The notes: a model not told the origin generated them from the sequence alone. A stretch of 18,703 nucleotides of DNA from Verrucomicrobiales bacterium (GCA_021648365.1 JAKISY010000093.1:1-18703), one strand, 5' to 3'. Positions 1-8,298 are shown, numbered from the stretch's first letter. Made by a program: numbers and translations.

Positions 1-1421
1 GCATCGTTCACGGGGGTGATGGTGATCGCTACGGTTCTAATTTCGGAGAAAAGGGTGCCGTCTGTGACTCGATAAGTGAAGCTGTCTTGTCCCGAGAAAT
101 TTGGAGCCGGGGTGTATTCTAATTCTAGACCTGCCTCGACAGGATTAAGATTATCGAGTAGGCCATTGGCTGGTTGATCGACGATTTCAACTGTGGTTGT
201 ATCGCCGTCCACATCTGATCCACCAATCGATATCGCCAACAAAAGGTCTTCGACAGTGGTCAAGTTCTCGTCCTCAGCTACTGGTGCGTCGTTGACCGGC
301 ACTACCGTGAGCGATACGGTTGCTACGACAGATTCTAACTCTCCATCGCTGACTTTATACTCAAAATGATCAGGACCGTAGTAGTCGGCAGCTGGGGTGT
401 AGATCAAATTTGGAGCACTGCCTGAGATTACACCAAAATTAGGCGACACCACTATGGTATAGGTCAAAGAGTCTCCATCTGGATCGGAAACGGCAAGGGT
501 GGCAGCGACGGAAGTATCCTCATCCAAAGTGAACGCGCCATTTTCCGCCGTTGGCGGTTCGTTGTTTTGTCCTACGGTGACTGATAGTTCGTCACTGGTG
601 CTCAACTCGCCATCATCACCTGTCAAGCGAAGCACGTAAACGCCAGGTTGATCAAAACTAACCGCTGTGCATACATCCGAAGGATCGACAAAAGTCGCTG
701 CGCCAGGGCCGCTCAGCTGTGTCCAGGTAGCCGTAAGCGAAGATCCCGCAGGGAAACCATCGTCCTGCACTGAACCATTCAGCACCAAGGGTTCGAAGGT
801 GAAAACACTGGCATCTCCGCCAGCATTAACTACAGGGGCAAGGTTTTCGACGCTACAGGCTTCGTAACCCATAAAGCGGAAGGCTATTTTTTTGTGATGC
901 AGGTTGTAAGATAAAAGACGGATCTTGGCGAAGGCTACTACTCGGTAGTCAACATGATGCCCAGGGCACCTGACTTGATCCCAAACTGGCACGACGATGA
1001 TGCCTTCGTGTTTGAGCCGGTGTAAGGCTCTGCGCATGCGTCTGCTATTGTGGACATGGGTTTGAGCTCGCACCCAGTCACCGATGTCAAGTTGGTGATC
1101 GGTGAAGTCATCTGGATTGCAATAGGTGTCTGAATTGCCGTGAGGTGTCAGGCTTTTTGCCAATTTCCTTGACGATGAGTGCCCCGACCAAGTCAACCAG
1201 CCAAATTCGTGATTGCCGATACCGTTGTGAACGTGGTTGAATCTTTGACCGATCTGCGCTCCTTCGAGGGTGTGTTGTGAGATGGCGATGGGGTAGATAT
1301 CGCAGTCTGTGGGGTGTCCGTGATGACCATGATGCCCGTGCTGAGCGGAAACGGTGGCTGATATTGCTAGACTAGCAAATACAGCGATGAAGATAATTTT
1401 GAGAGAGGAGAAATGAGACAT
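1..1421 (-). CDS. Secreted His-rich protein with PKD-like and tandem cadherin-like repeats (partial, C-terminus off window)
   Basis: Reading leftward from ATG at 1421 the frame stays open for 473 codons to the window edge. Residues 1-26 form a signal peptide ending in VSA, followed by a His/Gly run (H28, H30, H31, H33, H34, H36). Residues 40-190 form a Cys- and His-containing module whose pattern (DIGDW, VPVWD, DYRVVAFAKIRL, FMGY) resembles the C-terminal region of TadG-type pilus-assembly proteins; this is from memory and tentative. Residues 192-283 look like a PKD/REJ-type beta domain (VNAGGDA, WTQLSGPG, TGDDGE). Residues 287-376 and 378-471 are cadherin-like repeats of the tandem-95 type, with Ca-binding-like SDPDGD and SDVDGD, YTP and VNDAPV linkers; a third repeat begins at the edge. 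It is probably exported and surface-associated, perhaps adhesive. The exact role is unknown. The gene is transcribed divergently from the TPR operon. Confidence 0.85.
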   Translation of the reverse strand, partial: MSHFSSLKIIFIAVFASLAISATVSAQHGHHGHHGHPTDCDIYPIAISQHTLEGAQIGQRFNHVHNGIGNHEFGWLTWSGHSSSRKLAKSLTPHGNSDTYCNPDDFTDHQLDIGDWVRAQTHVHNSRRMRRALHRLKHEGIIVVPVWDQVRCPGHHVDYRVVAFAKIRLLSYNLHHKKIAFRFMGYEACSVENLAPVVNAGGDASVFTFEPLVLNGSVQDDGFPAGSSLTATWTQLSGPGAATFVDPSDVCTAVSFDQPGVYVLRLTGDDGELSTSDELSVTVGQNNEPPTAENGAFTLDEDTSVAATLAVSDPDGDSLTYTIVVSPNFGVISGSAPNLIYTPAADYYGPDHFEYKVSDGELESVVATVSLTVVPVNDAPVAEDENLTTVEDLLLAISIGGSDVDGDTTTVEIVDQPANGLLDNLNPVEAGLELEYTPAPNFSGQDSFTYRVTDGTLFSEIRTVAITITPVND

Positions 1422-1683
1422 GAAAAAATATTATTGAGCAGAGGTTGCTTGCATAACAAAATTTAAGAAAAAGGAAAGGAAAAAATGGAAAATTGCGAAG
1501 ATCATTCGTTACTACTACCATTCATGCTCACTTGCTTCGAATGGTTGACGCTTATCTAAAGAAGATAGTGTAGGTAAGATATTTATAGATCTTTGTTACA
1601 AAAATAATTCCAATAATGCATTTTATGCTTTAATCTAAAAGCTGTGGGTATTTCAATGAAGTTGCATCGCGCTAACTTTTGTA
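1422..1683. promoter_or_regulatory. Divergent intergenic region between cadherin-repeat gene and TPR operon
   Basis: This 262-base AT-rich stretch separates two divergent start codons, so it must contain the promoters of both. The right half has A/T-rich tracts (1590-1640) with several poor -10-like hexamers but no convincing -35/-10 pair. Neither start has a clear Shine-Dalgarno sequence: the bases just before 1684 are cgctaacttttgta. I see no gene, tRNA or strong hairpin here. Confidence 0.45.
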
Positions 1684-4530
1684 ATGAAAATGATTCGTCT
1701 AGCCATCACAACGCTCGTATGGACGGTGATTGCATTGAGTCAAGGTATGGGGCAAGAGACTACTGCGGATGCTGAAGTTTTGGTTTCTCCTGTGGATTTG
1801 TTGCAAGCAGGGCGTTTGGCTTTTCAAAAGGGTGACTTTGCTGTAGCAGAAAAAAACTTTGCCCGATTTTTTTCTGACTATGGTGAGCATACTGAAGCAC
1901 AAGAGGCGGTGAAGGTGCACCGCCCTTTGTATGCTTTGTCGAAGGTGGGGATCGGCAAGTATGCTGAAGCACTAGTTTTGATCGAGCAATCTTTGCAACA
2001 GGGTGCCCCCAAAGGTGATAATCCCAAAGGGAAAGCGTCGGTGGTGGATGAATTGAAATTTTGGCGGGGGATTTGTCTGATGCAGGCGCAGGATTGGGTG
2101 GCGGCTCAGGAGGCTTTTGGTGAGTATTGGAGTGATGAACGGCATGAACCTTTCAAACGCTACGAGGCTTTGCTGTTGTTTGCCCATTTGTATCTGATGC
2201 AGGGTTTTGCTCAAGAGGCTGCAGATTTTTTGAAAGAACAAACCCCTAAGATGCGCAGCAAGGCTCCCGATGCGATGGGGCGTGCGGTGGTTTTGCGTTT
2301 GCATGCTTTGCTGCAGCTTGATGATGGGGGGCATCGGGATGAGGCTTTGCGCTTACTGCGCTCTGAGAATGCGGATATGGGAAAGATAACGCAGTTGATC
2401 AGCTTTCAGTTTCAGATCCTGGATTTGGGGGCGCGTTTTTTAGAACAACAAGAGTATCGTAAGGCGATCCTTTGTTTGCAAAGGGTGTGGACCAAGCGGC
2501 ACTTACTGGATCACCAGCAACAGCGTTTGTTAGATTTGCAGAGCCGTGAAGCGGTGTTGGCGAAGCAAAAAGACCGTCAGGCAGCGAGGTTTCAAATCAG
2601 GGCGATCATTCGTAGAGTGGAGCGCGAGTTAGAGCGCTTGAAACAGGTGGAGGATTTCGATTCGGGGCTGCGCTTGCGCTTGGCGATGGCTTTCCAAGCT
2701 CAAGAACGCTACCGCGAGGCGGCTTTGGTGATGCAGCAGATGTTGCAAAACATGCCTGCGGACGAGGTGGTGGAGTCTGCGAGTTTGGCTTTGATGCAGT
2801 GTTGGATGAAGATCGAACGGTGGCCTAAAGTGATCGCTGCGGCGGATTTGTATGAGCAGAAATTTGCTCAATGGGATGGGGTGAAACATCTGCCAGAGGT
2901 GCTTTTCCTCAAGGCGGAAGCCTATAAAGAAAGTCAGCAAGCGCGTGAGGCGGCGGCGGTTTATGGGCAAATAGCGGAGAGCTTTCCAAAACACCCGCAA
3001 GCACCTGCCGCGTTGTTCATGCAGGCGTATATGTATCTGGTGCAAGATGATAGCGAAGGGGCGGTTTATCATTTTGATCTCTTGCGGAAAAGCTATCCGG
3101 ATCATGCGCTGGTGGAAGACGCCGATTACTGGACGGCGATGGCTTTATCATTTGTCAGTGATTATGAGACGGCTGAAAAGAAACTGCAGCAGTATGCTGA
3201 GAAGTATGGTGAGCAAGGTAAGTATGCTATCGAGGCACAATTTCGTTTAGCTTATTGTGTGTTTGCGCAGGGAGAACATCGCCAGGCGGTGCATGGCTTT
3301 GGGGTTTTTATCAAGAACCACGCGGAGCACGATTTGGTCAATGAAGCTAGGCTGTTGCTCGGCGATGCTTTTCTGGCTGAAGGCGAAATTGAGGCTGGGG
3401 TGGCGGCTTATCGTAAGGTGGAGGTCAAAGCGAAGCGTTTTTTTGAGGATGCTTGGTTTAAGATTGGCAAGGCGCTGCGTTTGACTGGTCAATTAGATAA
3501 GATGACGGCTCATTTTGAGGGGTTTTTGCAAGATCATCCAGAGAGTCTGCGCATGCCGGAAGCGGTGTATTGGCTAGGCTGGGTGGATCGTCAGAACGAT
3601 GACCTTGATCGAGCCAAACAGCGCTACTGGCAAGTGCTGAAAACTCACGGGGATGATCGCGACCTTTTGGCAATAGAGGATTTGGTCGCCGCCTTGCCTA
3701 AGCTCTATCGCGATACGGGGGAAGATGGCGATGAAAAATTGTTGGCGGAATTGGCTCAGTTGAAAACTCTGGCTGAGGCTCGCAAGCTAAGAGTGTTGGC
3801 TTTGCGCTGTGGCTGGGCGATCGCGCAAGTGCATCGAGGGCGTGATGAAAAGTCGTATCGGGTGGCGCTGATTGCGGCGACGGCGGGATTGAATGCCAAG
3901 AAGGATCCTACGCGGATCGTGGTGGATTGTGCTCAGGCGCAGTTGGAGATGGGGAATTTGACGGTGGCAGAGGCTTTGTTTGAGCAGGTGAGAAAGTGGC
4001 ACCCAGCTGCGGTGCAGCGCGATCTGGTGTTTGCGGGTTTGGCGAAGATCGCGCAGTCCAAAGGTGCGCAGCAACAAGCTATTTTTTATCTGGCAAGGGC
4101 TGAGCGAGCGACGGCTTCTCCGCAGAGACTGGCTGACTTGAAACTGCGGCGAGCGAGTTTGTTGCTGGCGTTGATGAAACCCGATGAAGCCAAAGATGTC
4201 TTGGATTCTTTGCTCGAAGATCCTGGCGGTTCCAGTCGTCACAAGGCTTTGGCTTTGTTTGCCTCGGGTGAGCTGTTGATGTCCATCGGGGAGCTGCGCA
4301 AGGCCTCGGCTTATTATGAGAGGATCTATGTGGTGTATGGCAAGTATCGAGAGCTGGTAGCGAAGTCTTATTGGCGCAGAGGTGAGGTGCTGGAGCAGAT
4401 GGATTTGTCTGATCAGGCGATGGAAGTTTACAGCGAGTTGGTCGAGCGTGAGGATCTGCGCAAGTTTGAGGTGGTGGCTTTGGCGGAGAAGAAGTTGCAG
4501 CGTTTACAAAAAGAGGGGGCGGGCTTGTGA
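1684..4530 (+). CDS. Large periplasmic tetratricopeptide-repeat protein, first gene of ExbB/ExbD/vWA operon
   Basis: A 948-residue protein with a signal peptide (about residues 1-23: basic KMIR, hydrophobic core, then GMGQ) followed almost entirely by TPR-type helical pairs. The first repeat covers about residues 33-70 (LLQAGRLAFQKGDFAVAEKNF). The clearest run, around 400-650, has the spacing seen in BamD/YbgF(CpoB)-like outer-membrane and Tol-Pal TPR proteins, for example EAAAVYGQIAESFPKHPQA. Residues near 280-320 are charged and probably coiled-coil. There is no catalytic motif, so it is likely a periplasmic scaffold or docking protein. It heads an operon whose next gene starts on its last base, followed by a proton-driven channel, which suggests that it works with that motor. 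An in-frame ATG at 1690 is an equally good start because neither has a clear ribosome-binding site. TPR nature is certain; function is inferred from context. Confidence 0.9.
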   Translation: MKMIRLAITTLVWTVIALSQGMGQETTADAEVLVSPVDLLQAGRLAFQKGDFAVAEKNFARFFSDYGEHTEAQEAVKVHRPLYALSKVGIGKYAEALVLIEQSLQQGAPKGDNPKGKASVVDELKFWRGICLMQAQDWVAAQEAFGEYWSDERHEPFKRYEALLLFAHLYLMQGFAQEAADFLKEQTPKMRSKAPDAMGRAVVLRLHALLQLDDGGHRDEALRLLRSENADMGKITQLISFQFQILDLGARFLEQQEYRKAILCLQRVWTKRHLLDHQQQRLLDLQSREAVLAKQKDRQAARFQIRAIIRRVERELERLKQVEDFDSGLRLRLAMAFQAQERYREAALVMQQMLQNMPADEVVESASLALMQCWMKIERWPKVIAAADLYEQKFAQWDGVKHLPEVLFLKAEAYKESQQAREAAAVYGQIAESFPKHPQAPAALFMQAYMYLVQDDSEGAVYHFDLLRKSYPDHALVEDADYWTAMALSFVSDYETAEKKLQQYAEKYGEQGKYAIEAQFRLAYCVFAQGEHRQAVHGFGVFIKNHAEHDLVNEARLLLGDAFLAEGEIEAGVAAYRKVEVKAKRFFEDAWFKIGKALRLTGQLDKMTAHFEGFLQDHPESLRMPEAVYWLGWVDRQNDDLDRAKQRYWQVLKTHGDDRDLLAIEDLVAALPKLYRDTGEDGDEKLLAELAQLKTLAEARKLRVLALRCGWAIAQVHRGRDEKSYRVALIAATAGLNAKKDPTRIVVDCAQAQLEMGNLTVAEALFEQVRKWHPAAVQRDLVFAGLAKIAQSKGAQQQAIFYLARAERATASPQRLADLKLRRASLLLALMKPDEAKDVLDSLLEDPGGSSRHKALALFASGELLMSIGELRKASAYYERIYVVYGKYRELVAKSYWRRGEVLEQMDLSDQAMEVYSELVEREDLRKFEVVALAEKKLQRLQKEGAGL

Positions 4531-5468
4531 TGAAAGCGGTGCTTGCTTTGTTACTCTTAGTATGGTGGATCATGCCTCAGCTGAGGGCGGCGGATGTTTT
4601 GCATTTCAAGCAGGGCAAAAAACTGCAAGGGCGGATAGAGCAGATCACGGCAGAGAGAATCTCGCTTCGCTTGAGCGTGAATTTGGGGCGTGGGCGACAG
4701 GGACAGGTGCTGCGCAGTTTTTTTCTCAAAGACATCGAATACATCGATTTTGAAGTGAGTGCAGAGCAGGCGGCTTTGTTGAAACAAGGCAAAGCAGGGA
4801 AGCTTAAAGATTGGCAGGAATTATGGAATCGCAAAGTGGCGTTTTTGGGTCAAGCTCGTTCGAACACTGGAGAGTTGGGTTTGGTCTATGCGCAGGTCTT
4901 GCTGCAGAAGGATTCGGTTTATCATTGGGTGCAGGCGCTGGAGTTGTATGATTTGCTGTTAGCTAAAGCATGGGATGTGAAGGTGCGTGGTAAGGCGCGA
5001 ATTGGCAGGGTGCGCGTTTTAGTGCGGCAAGGCGATATGCGGCAAGCTAACGAGGCGGCATTGGCGATGGAGTCGTCTAGTGGCAGTGAGGAGTTGGTGG
5101 CAACAGCGCAACTGTTATTGGCACAGATCGCCTTGATTGAACTGAGATCTTTGCAAAATAAACATCCGCGTTGGCAACAGGATGAAGAGGTGCTGCCAGA
5201 ACGTCAGCGTCTGTATCACCTTGCCATCGATTACTGTCTCAAACCCTTCTTGTTCCACAGTGAGCAGCGTGTTTTGGCTGCGCAGGGTTTGATGGCGGCG
5301 GCTGAGTTGTATGACTTTGTGGCGGATGATTTTGGTAAACAAGCTGTGCTGGAGGATGTGGTGGAGATCTACCCTGATAGCGTGGATGCGAAGTTAGCAC
5401 GTGAGAAACTACAGTTACTACAAAAGAAAATGAAAGGTAAGAATGATGGTCAAAACAAGAATGAATAA
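4530..5468 (+). CDS. Periplasmic protein with N-terminal Sm/SH3-like domain and helical (TPR-like) repeats
   Basis: A 312-residue protein with a signal peptide (about residues 1-20, ending QLRA) and a short beta-rich segment at about 22-75 (FKQGKKLQGRIEQITAERIS, then KDIEYIDFE). That segment has the look of small SH3/Sm-like folds found in verrucomicrobial envelope proteins. The rest is alpha-helical with TPR-like pairs (ALELYDLLLAKAWDVKVRGK; VLEDVVEIYPDSVDAKLARE) and a very basic tail. ATG 4530 shares one base with the TGA of the preceding gene, and an in-frame GTG at 4527 is an alternative start; the G-rich stretch 4513-4523 could serve as ribosome-binding site. The 3' end overlaps the ExbB gene by 26 bases, so the genes are translationally coupled. 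It is probably a second periplasmic partner of the motor; I do not recognise a named family. Confidence 0.82.
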   Translation: MKAVLALLLLVWWIMPQLRAADVLHFKQGKKLQGRIEQITAERISLRLSVNLGRGRQGQVLRSFFLKDIEYIDFEVSAEQAALLKQGKAGKLKDWQELWNRKVAFLGQARSNTGELGLVYAQVLLQKDSVYHWVQALELYDLLLAKAWDVKVRGKARIGRVRVLVRQGDMRQANEAALAMESSSGSEELVATAQLLLAQIALIELRSLQNKHPRWQQDEEVLPERQRLYHLAIDYCLKPFLFHSEQRVLAAQGLMAAAELYDFVADDFGKQAVLEDVVEIYPDSVDAKLAREKLQLLQKKMKGKNDGQNKNE

Positions 5469-6300
5469 TGAGAAGCCGAGTTGGCAGCGTAGTAGAGGCT
5501 GGCAAGTGGCGGTGGTGATTCTGGTTCTCGGGTGTTTTTCACTGAGTAGCGCGGTTGCTCAGAAGGCGGCGGCGGATGATAGCGCTGATGCTAAGGCAAC
5601 TGAGCAAGTGGAATCTCCACCTCCCGATGAAACGCGTTCGGCCTTGGATGTGTATAGCGAGGGCGGCTGGTTTATGCATGTCTTGATGCTGTGTTCGATC
5701 GGAACGATTGCGGTGATTGTTTATTGTTTTGTGCAGATCACTTCGCGTAAAATGACTCCTAAGTCGTTAGTGGATCAGGTCAATCAAGCGATGGCGGCAA
5801 AAGATGTGAGTCAGGCTTATACTTTGTGCCAGGCTAATCCCAACAGTTATTCCAATGTGATCGCTGCGGCGTTGTTAAAGGTGAATTTCGACCGGGATAA
5901 AGCCAACAAATCTTCGATGGATGAAGCGGCTGCGGAGGTCTTGGATCAGGAGGAACTCAAGCAGATGGTGTGGGTGAATTATCTTAATGTTTTTGCGACG
6001 CTGGCGCCGATGATAGGTTTGTTGGGCACGGTGTGGGGGATGATTGAAAGTTTTGATCAGTTGGCTAGTGGCAATGCGGAGCCACAAGATTTGGCGGGAG
6101 GTATCAAGAAGGCGATGGGAACGACGGCGGGCGGTTTGTTGGTAGGGATACCTGCGATGTTTTTCTATTTTTACTTTCGCAATCAACTGATGGCGACGGT
6201 TTCGCTGATTCAGAAAAATGCGTCTTTTGCTATCGATGTTTTATCTGGAGAGATTCGTTTGCAGTCGGCTGATGAGCCGAGTGAGGGGCTGGGGGAATGA
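5443..6300 (+). CDS. MotA/TolQ/ExbB-family proton channel protein
   Basis: A 285-residue inner-membrane protein. The C-terminal two thirds match the ExbB/TolQ family: TM1 about 77-99, a cytoplasmic loop, TM2 about 176-201 containing the signature LAPMIGLLGTVWGMIESF, and TM3 about 222-246 with KKAMGTTAGGLLVGIPAMFF. The conserved Thr residues of TM2 and TM3 that line the proton path are present. Unlike E. coli ExbB it has an N-terminal extension: a hydrophobic segment at 21-36 that looks like a cleavable signal (AVAQ) and an acidic/Pro-rich periplasmic linker of about 35 residues, an arrangement common in this family outside Proteobacteria. Known role of the family: a pentameric stator channel that couples proton flow to ExbD and a TonB/TolA-like arm. 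An AAAGG ribosome-binding site lies at 5433-5437; ATG 5443, 5446 or 5461 could start. It overlaps the genes on both sides. Confidence 0.95.
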   Translation: MMVKTRMNNEKPSWQRSRGWQVAVVILVLGCFSLSSAVAQKAAADDSADAKATEQVESPPPDETRSALDVYSEGGWFMHVLMLCSIGTIAVIVYCFVQITSRKMTPKSLVDQVNQAMAAKDVSQAYTLCQANPNSYSNVIAAALLKVNFDRDKANKSSMDEAAAEVLDQEELKQMVWVNYLNVFATLAPMIGLLGTVWGMIESFDQLASGNAEPQDLAGGIKKAMGTTAGGLLVGIPAMFFYFYFRNQLMATVSLIQKNASFAIDVLSGEIRLQSADEPSEGLGE

Positions 6301-6710
6301 TTCGTCGAGAAAAAAGAGCTTTTGATGGGGAGGTGTCGTTTCAGATGACACCGATGATTGATATGACTTTTTTGTTGTTGATCTTTTTCATGGTGACGAC
6401 GCGGATGACGGAGGAGAGCCGTAAGCGGGAGATTCGTTTGCCGTCTGCGATGAGTGCGGTGGTGCCTAAAGATTTGAAAAATAGGGATACGATTAACATT
6501 GATGGGCAGGGGGAATATTATGTGGGAGGGCGAAGGTATTCTCGCGAGGAGATGCGGCTTTACTTGAAGAAGCGTTTTGTGGATTTTCCGCCTTTGAGGA
6601 TTTATCTGCGTGCGGATCAGGATACGCCAGCGCGTAAGGTTCGTGAGTTCATGAAGATGGCGACGGAGGCCGGGGCTTTGGATGTGATTTTTGGAACTTA
6701 CCGCAAGTGA
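6297..6710 (+). CDS. ExbD/TolR-family protein (first of two)
   Basis: A 137-residue protein: short basic cytoplasmic N-terminus, one membrane helix (about 19-38) with the family signature FQMTPMIDMTFLLLIFFMVT, then a periplasmic ExbD/TolR domain. D22 corresponds to the proton-carrying Asp of ExbD (D25 in E. coli). ATG overlaps the ExbB stop (ATGA), and GAGGGG at 6283-6288 is a well-placed ribosome-binding site. The periplasmic part (INIDGQGEYYVGGRRYSREE, then IYLRADQDTPARKVREFM) follows the usual ExbD pattern. It should form, with the following paralogue, the dimeric core inside the ExbB pentamer. Length and domain content are normal for the family. Confidence 0.95.
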   Translation: MIRREKRAFDGEVSFQMTPMIDMTFLLLIFFMVTTRMTEESRKREIRLPSAMSAVVPKDLKNRDTINIDGQGEYYVGGRRYSREEMRLYLKKRFVDFPPLRIYLRADQDTPARKVREFMKMATEAGALDVIFGTYRK

Positions 6711-6734
6711 AATGGAAGTGAGCGCATTAGGGAA

Positions 6735-7199
6735 ATGAAGAGGGGAAAACGCAGAATAGCCAAGGTGGTGGAGATGCAGATGACGCCGATGATCGACATG
6801 GTTTTTCTGTTGTTGGTGTTTTTCATGGTGACGTCTAAACCGATCAAACCCGAGGCGGATATTTCGATTGCTCTGCCGGGTCAAGTGAGTCAGGAGGAGG
6901 CTTTGGATATACCAGACGAACAACGCATTGTGATTTTGCGATCGGGGCAGGTGGTGCTCAACGAACAAGTGCTTGGCGAAGCGGGAGATAGGGCATTAGG
7001 TGAATTGGTGGTGGTATTAAAACGCTTCAAATTAGCTGCGCAAAGGAGTCGCTCAGAGGCGCTGATCACTTTGGCTCCTGAAGATGAGGTGAAGCATCAG
7101 CGTTTGGTGGATGTGCTCAATGCTTGCGCGCTTGCAGAAATCAAGGGGGTGACTTTTGCTGCGGGAGATTCAGGCGGCGATGAGGGAGGTGGTTTATGA
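6735..7199 (+). CDS. ExbD/TolR-family protein (second, divergent copy)
   Basis: A 154-residue ExbD/TolR protein: basic N-terminus (MKRGKRRIAK), one membrane helix with MTPMIDMVFLLLVFFMVTSK, proton-carrying Asp at residue 21, and a periplasmic domain. It differs strongly from the first ExbD after the helix (PDEQRIVILRSGQVVLNEQV; LITLAPEDEVKHQRLVDVLN) and ends in an acidic Gly-rich tail, so it is not a recent duplicate. The gap to the first copy is 24 bases, and it overlaps the vWA gene by ATGA at 7196-7199. Paired unlike ExbDs downstream of one ExbB suggest a heterodimeric core. AGGG lies only two bases before the ATG, so initiation may depend on readthrough or coupling from upstream. Confidence 0.94.
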   Translation: MKRGKRRIAKVVEMQMTPMIDMVFLLLVFFMVTSKPIKPEADISIALPGQVSQEEALDIPDEQRIVILRSGQVVLNEQVLGEAGDRALGELVVVLKRFKLAAQRSRSEALITLAPEDEVKHQRLVDVLNACALAEIKGVTFAAGDSGGDEGGGL

Positions 7200-8275
7200 T
7201 TGCTATCAAGTTAGACACTAGCGACGCTGAGAAAAAAGCTGCCAAAGTGGACATGAAGGAGGTCGCGAGGATCCGGCGCAGAGGGATGATCTTTTCGGTG
7301 ATCGTAGGCAGCATCGCGGTGCATGTGATTGCCTTAGTGTTATTTGGTCTGTGGACGGTGGCTCGCTACTGGAAGCAACCAGAAGCGGTGTTTGAGGTGA
7401 AAAAGTTGGTGAAAATACCTCCGAAAATTCCCGAGCAGAAGATGAACTTGTTGCAACATGAAGCGATGTCACCCAAACCGGTGTTCACGGATAAGTTGGT
7501 CAGTATCCGTCCGATCGATTTTGCTTTGCCTGATTTGCCGACGGTAGATATGGCGCAGATGCTGCCACTTGATCCTGCTGAGTTGATTTCGGATCAAGTG
7601 GCGGGGCTGGTAGGATCGGCGGGTATGGGGAGTGGTTTGGGGGCGGGTTTGAAAGGTGGCGGCGGACGAGGAAGTGGCAAGGGCTTGAGTTTTTTTGGTA
7701 TGAAGGCGGAGGGGGAGCGTTTGGTTTTGTTGTTTGATGTGTCCTCGAGTGTGGTCAATAAGGCCATGTCGATGGGGATCCCGCTGAGTCGGGTGAGGGA
7801 TGAGACTTTGAAATTGATCGATGGATTGCCGATCTCGTCCAAATTTTCGATGATTCAGTTCACTCAGAATTTCAAAATGTTCAGTCCTGAATTGCAGGCG
7901 GCGACGGATGGCAATAAAAAGAAAGCTAAACTGTGGGTGCAGAATGAGTGGGTGAAGACCGGCACGATGTCTGGCAAGGGGGTGGTTTCTAATCCTCGCG
8001 GATTGGTTGCGGTGCTGGAGCAGAGCTTCCGAATGAAGCCTGATCTGATCTTTATCATCTCAGATGCTAGCTTCCAATGGCGTCCGGAAGGGGGTATCAA
8101 GGACATTCCCTACAAGGAGCTGAAGCGTGAGTTGGCTCGCTTGCAGGGTGGTTTAGAGCAGCCCGCAGTGATTCAATTTTTGGGATTTCAGCCGAAATCA
8201 GATGATGTGAAAGAGTGGAAACGCTTGATTCGTCGTTCAGGTGGGAAATTTAGAATTTTGAAGAGTGATAGATAA
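7196..8275 (+). CDS. Membrane-anchored vWA-domain protein with TonB-like N-terminus
   Basis: A 359-residue protein that occupies the position where ExbBD operons usually encode TonB or TolA. Residues 1-30 are cytoplasmic and basic; 31-55 form one membrane helix containing S39 and H43, four residues apart, like the Ser/His pair of TonB and TolA helices that engage the proton channel. Next comes a periplasmic linker with Pro/Lys pairs (KIPPKIPEQK) and a Gly-rich hinge (about 137-163). Residues 168-359 form a von Willebrand factor A domain: RLVLLFDVSSSV carries an intact DxSxS metal site (D181, S183, S185), GTMSGKG may supply the Thr, and LIFIISDAS the distal Asp. There is a strong ribosome-binding site, GGGAGGTGG at 7184-7192. 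The vWA assignment is firm; the role as a Ton/Tol-like moving arm is inference from the motif and gene order. Confidence 0.9.
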   Translation: MIAIKLDTSDAEKKAAKVDMKEVARIRRRGMIFSVIVGSIAVHVIALVLFGLWTVARYWKQPEAVFEVKKLVKIPPKIPEQKMNLLQHEAMSPKPVFTDKLVSIRPIDFALPDLPTVDMAQMLPLDPAELISDQVAGLVGSAGMGSGLGAGLKGGGGRGSGKGLSFFGMKAEGERLVLLFDVSSSVVNKAMSMGIPLSRVRDETLKLIDGLPISSKFSMIQFTQNFKMFSPELQAATDGNKKKAKLWVQNEWVKTGTMSGKGVVSNPRGLVAVLEQSFRMKPDLIFIISDASFQWRPEGGIKDIPYKELKRELARLQGGLEQPAVIQFLGFQPKSDDVKEWKRLIRRSGGKFRILKSDR

Positions 8276-8298
8276 GACTTGAGAAAGTCCACTTTTTT
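8276..8298 (+). terminator. Possible rho-independent terminator after motor operon
   Basis: Immediately after the vWA stop codon, GACTT (8276-8280), loop GAGA, AAGTC (8285-8289) is followed by CAC and six T (8293-8298). The stem is only 5 bp and AT-leaning, so termination may be partial. Position at an operon end supports it. Confidence 0.45.

Noticed and set aside
667..867. 66-codon + strand open frame
   Set aside because: It lies opposite the PKD-like domain of the large - strand exoprotein, whose frame shows signal peptide and repeats; the + frame shows nothing.
1684..4530. TPR gene as a possible eukaryotic-like effector or toxin-immunity scaffold
   Set aside because: It has a plain Sec signal and sits in an ExbBD operon; the repeats resemble BamD/CpoB-type periplasmic TPRs, so an effector role is not supported.
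6210..6968. 252-codon open frame antisense to both ExbD genes
   Set aside because: Product is a His/Arg-rich low-complexity string without membrane or domain pattern; the sense frame is clearly ExbD.
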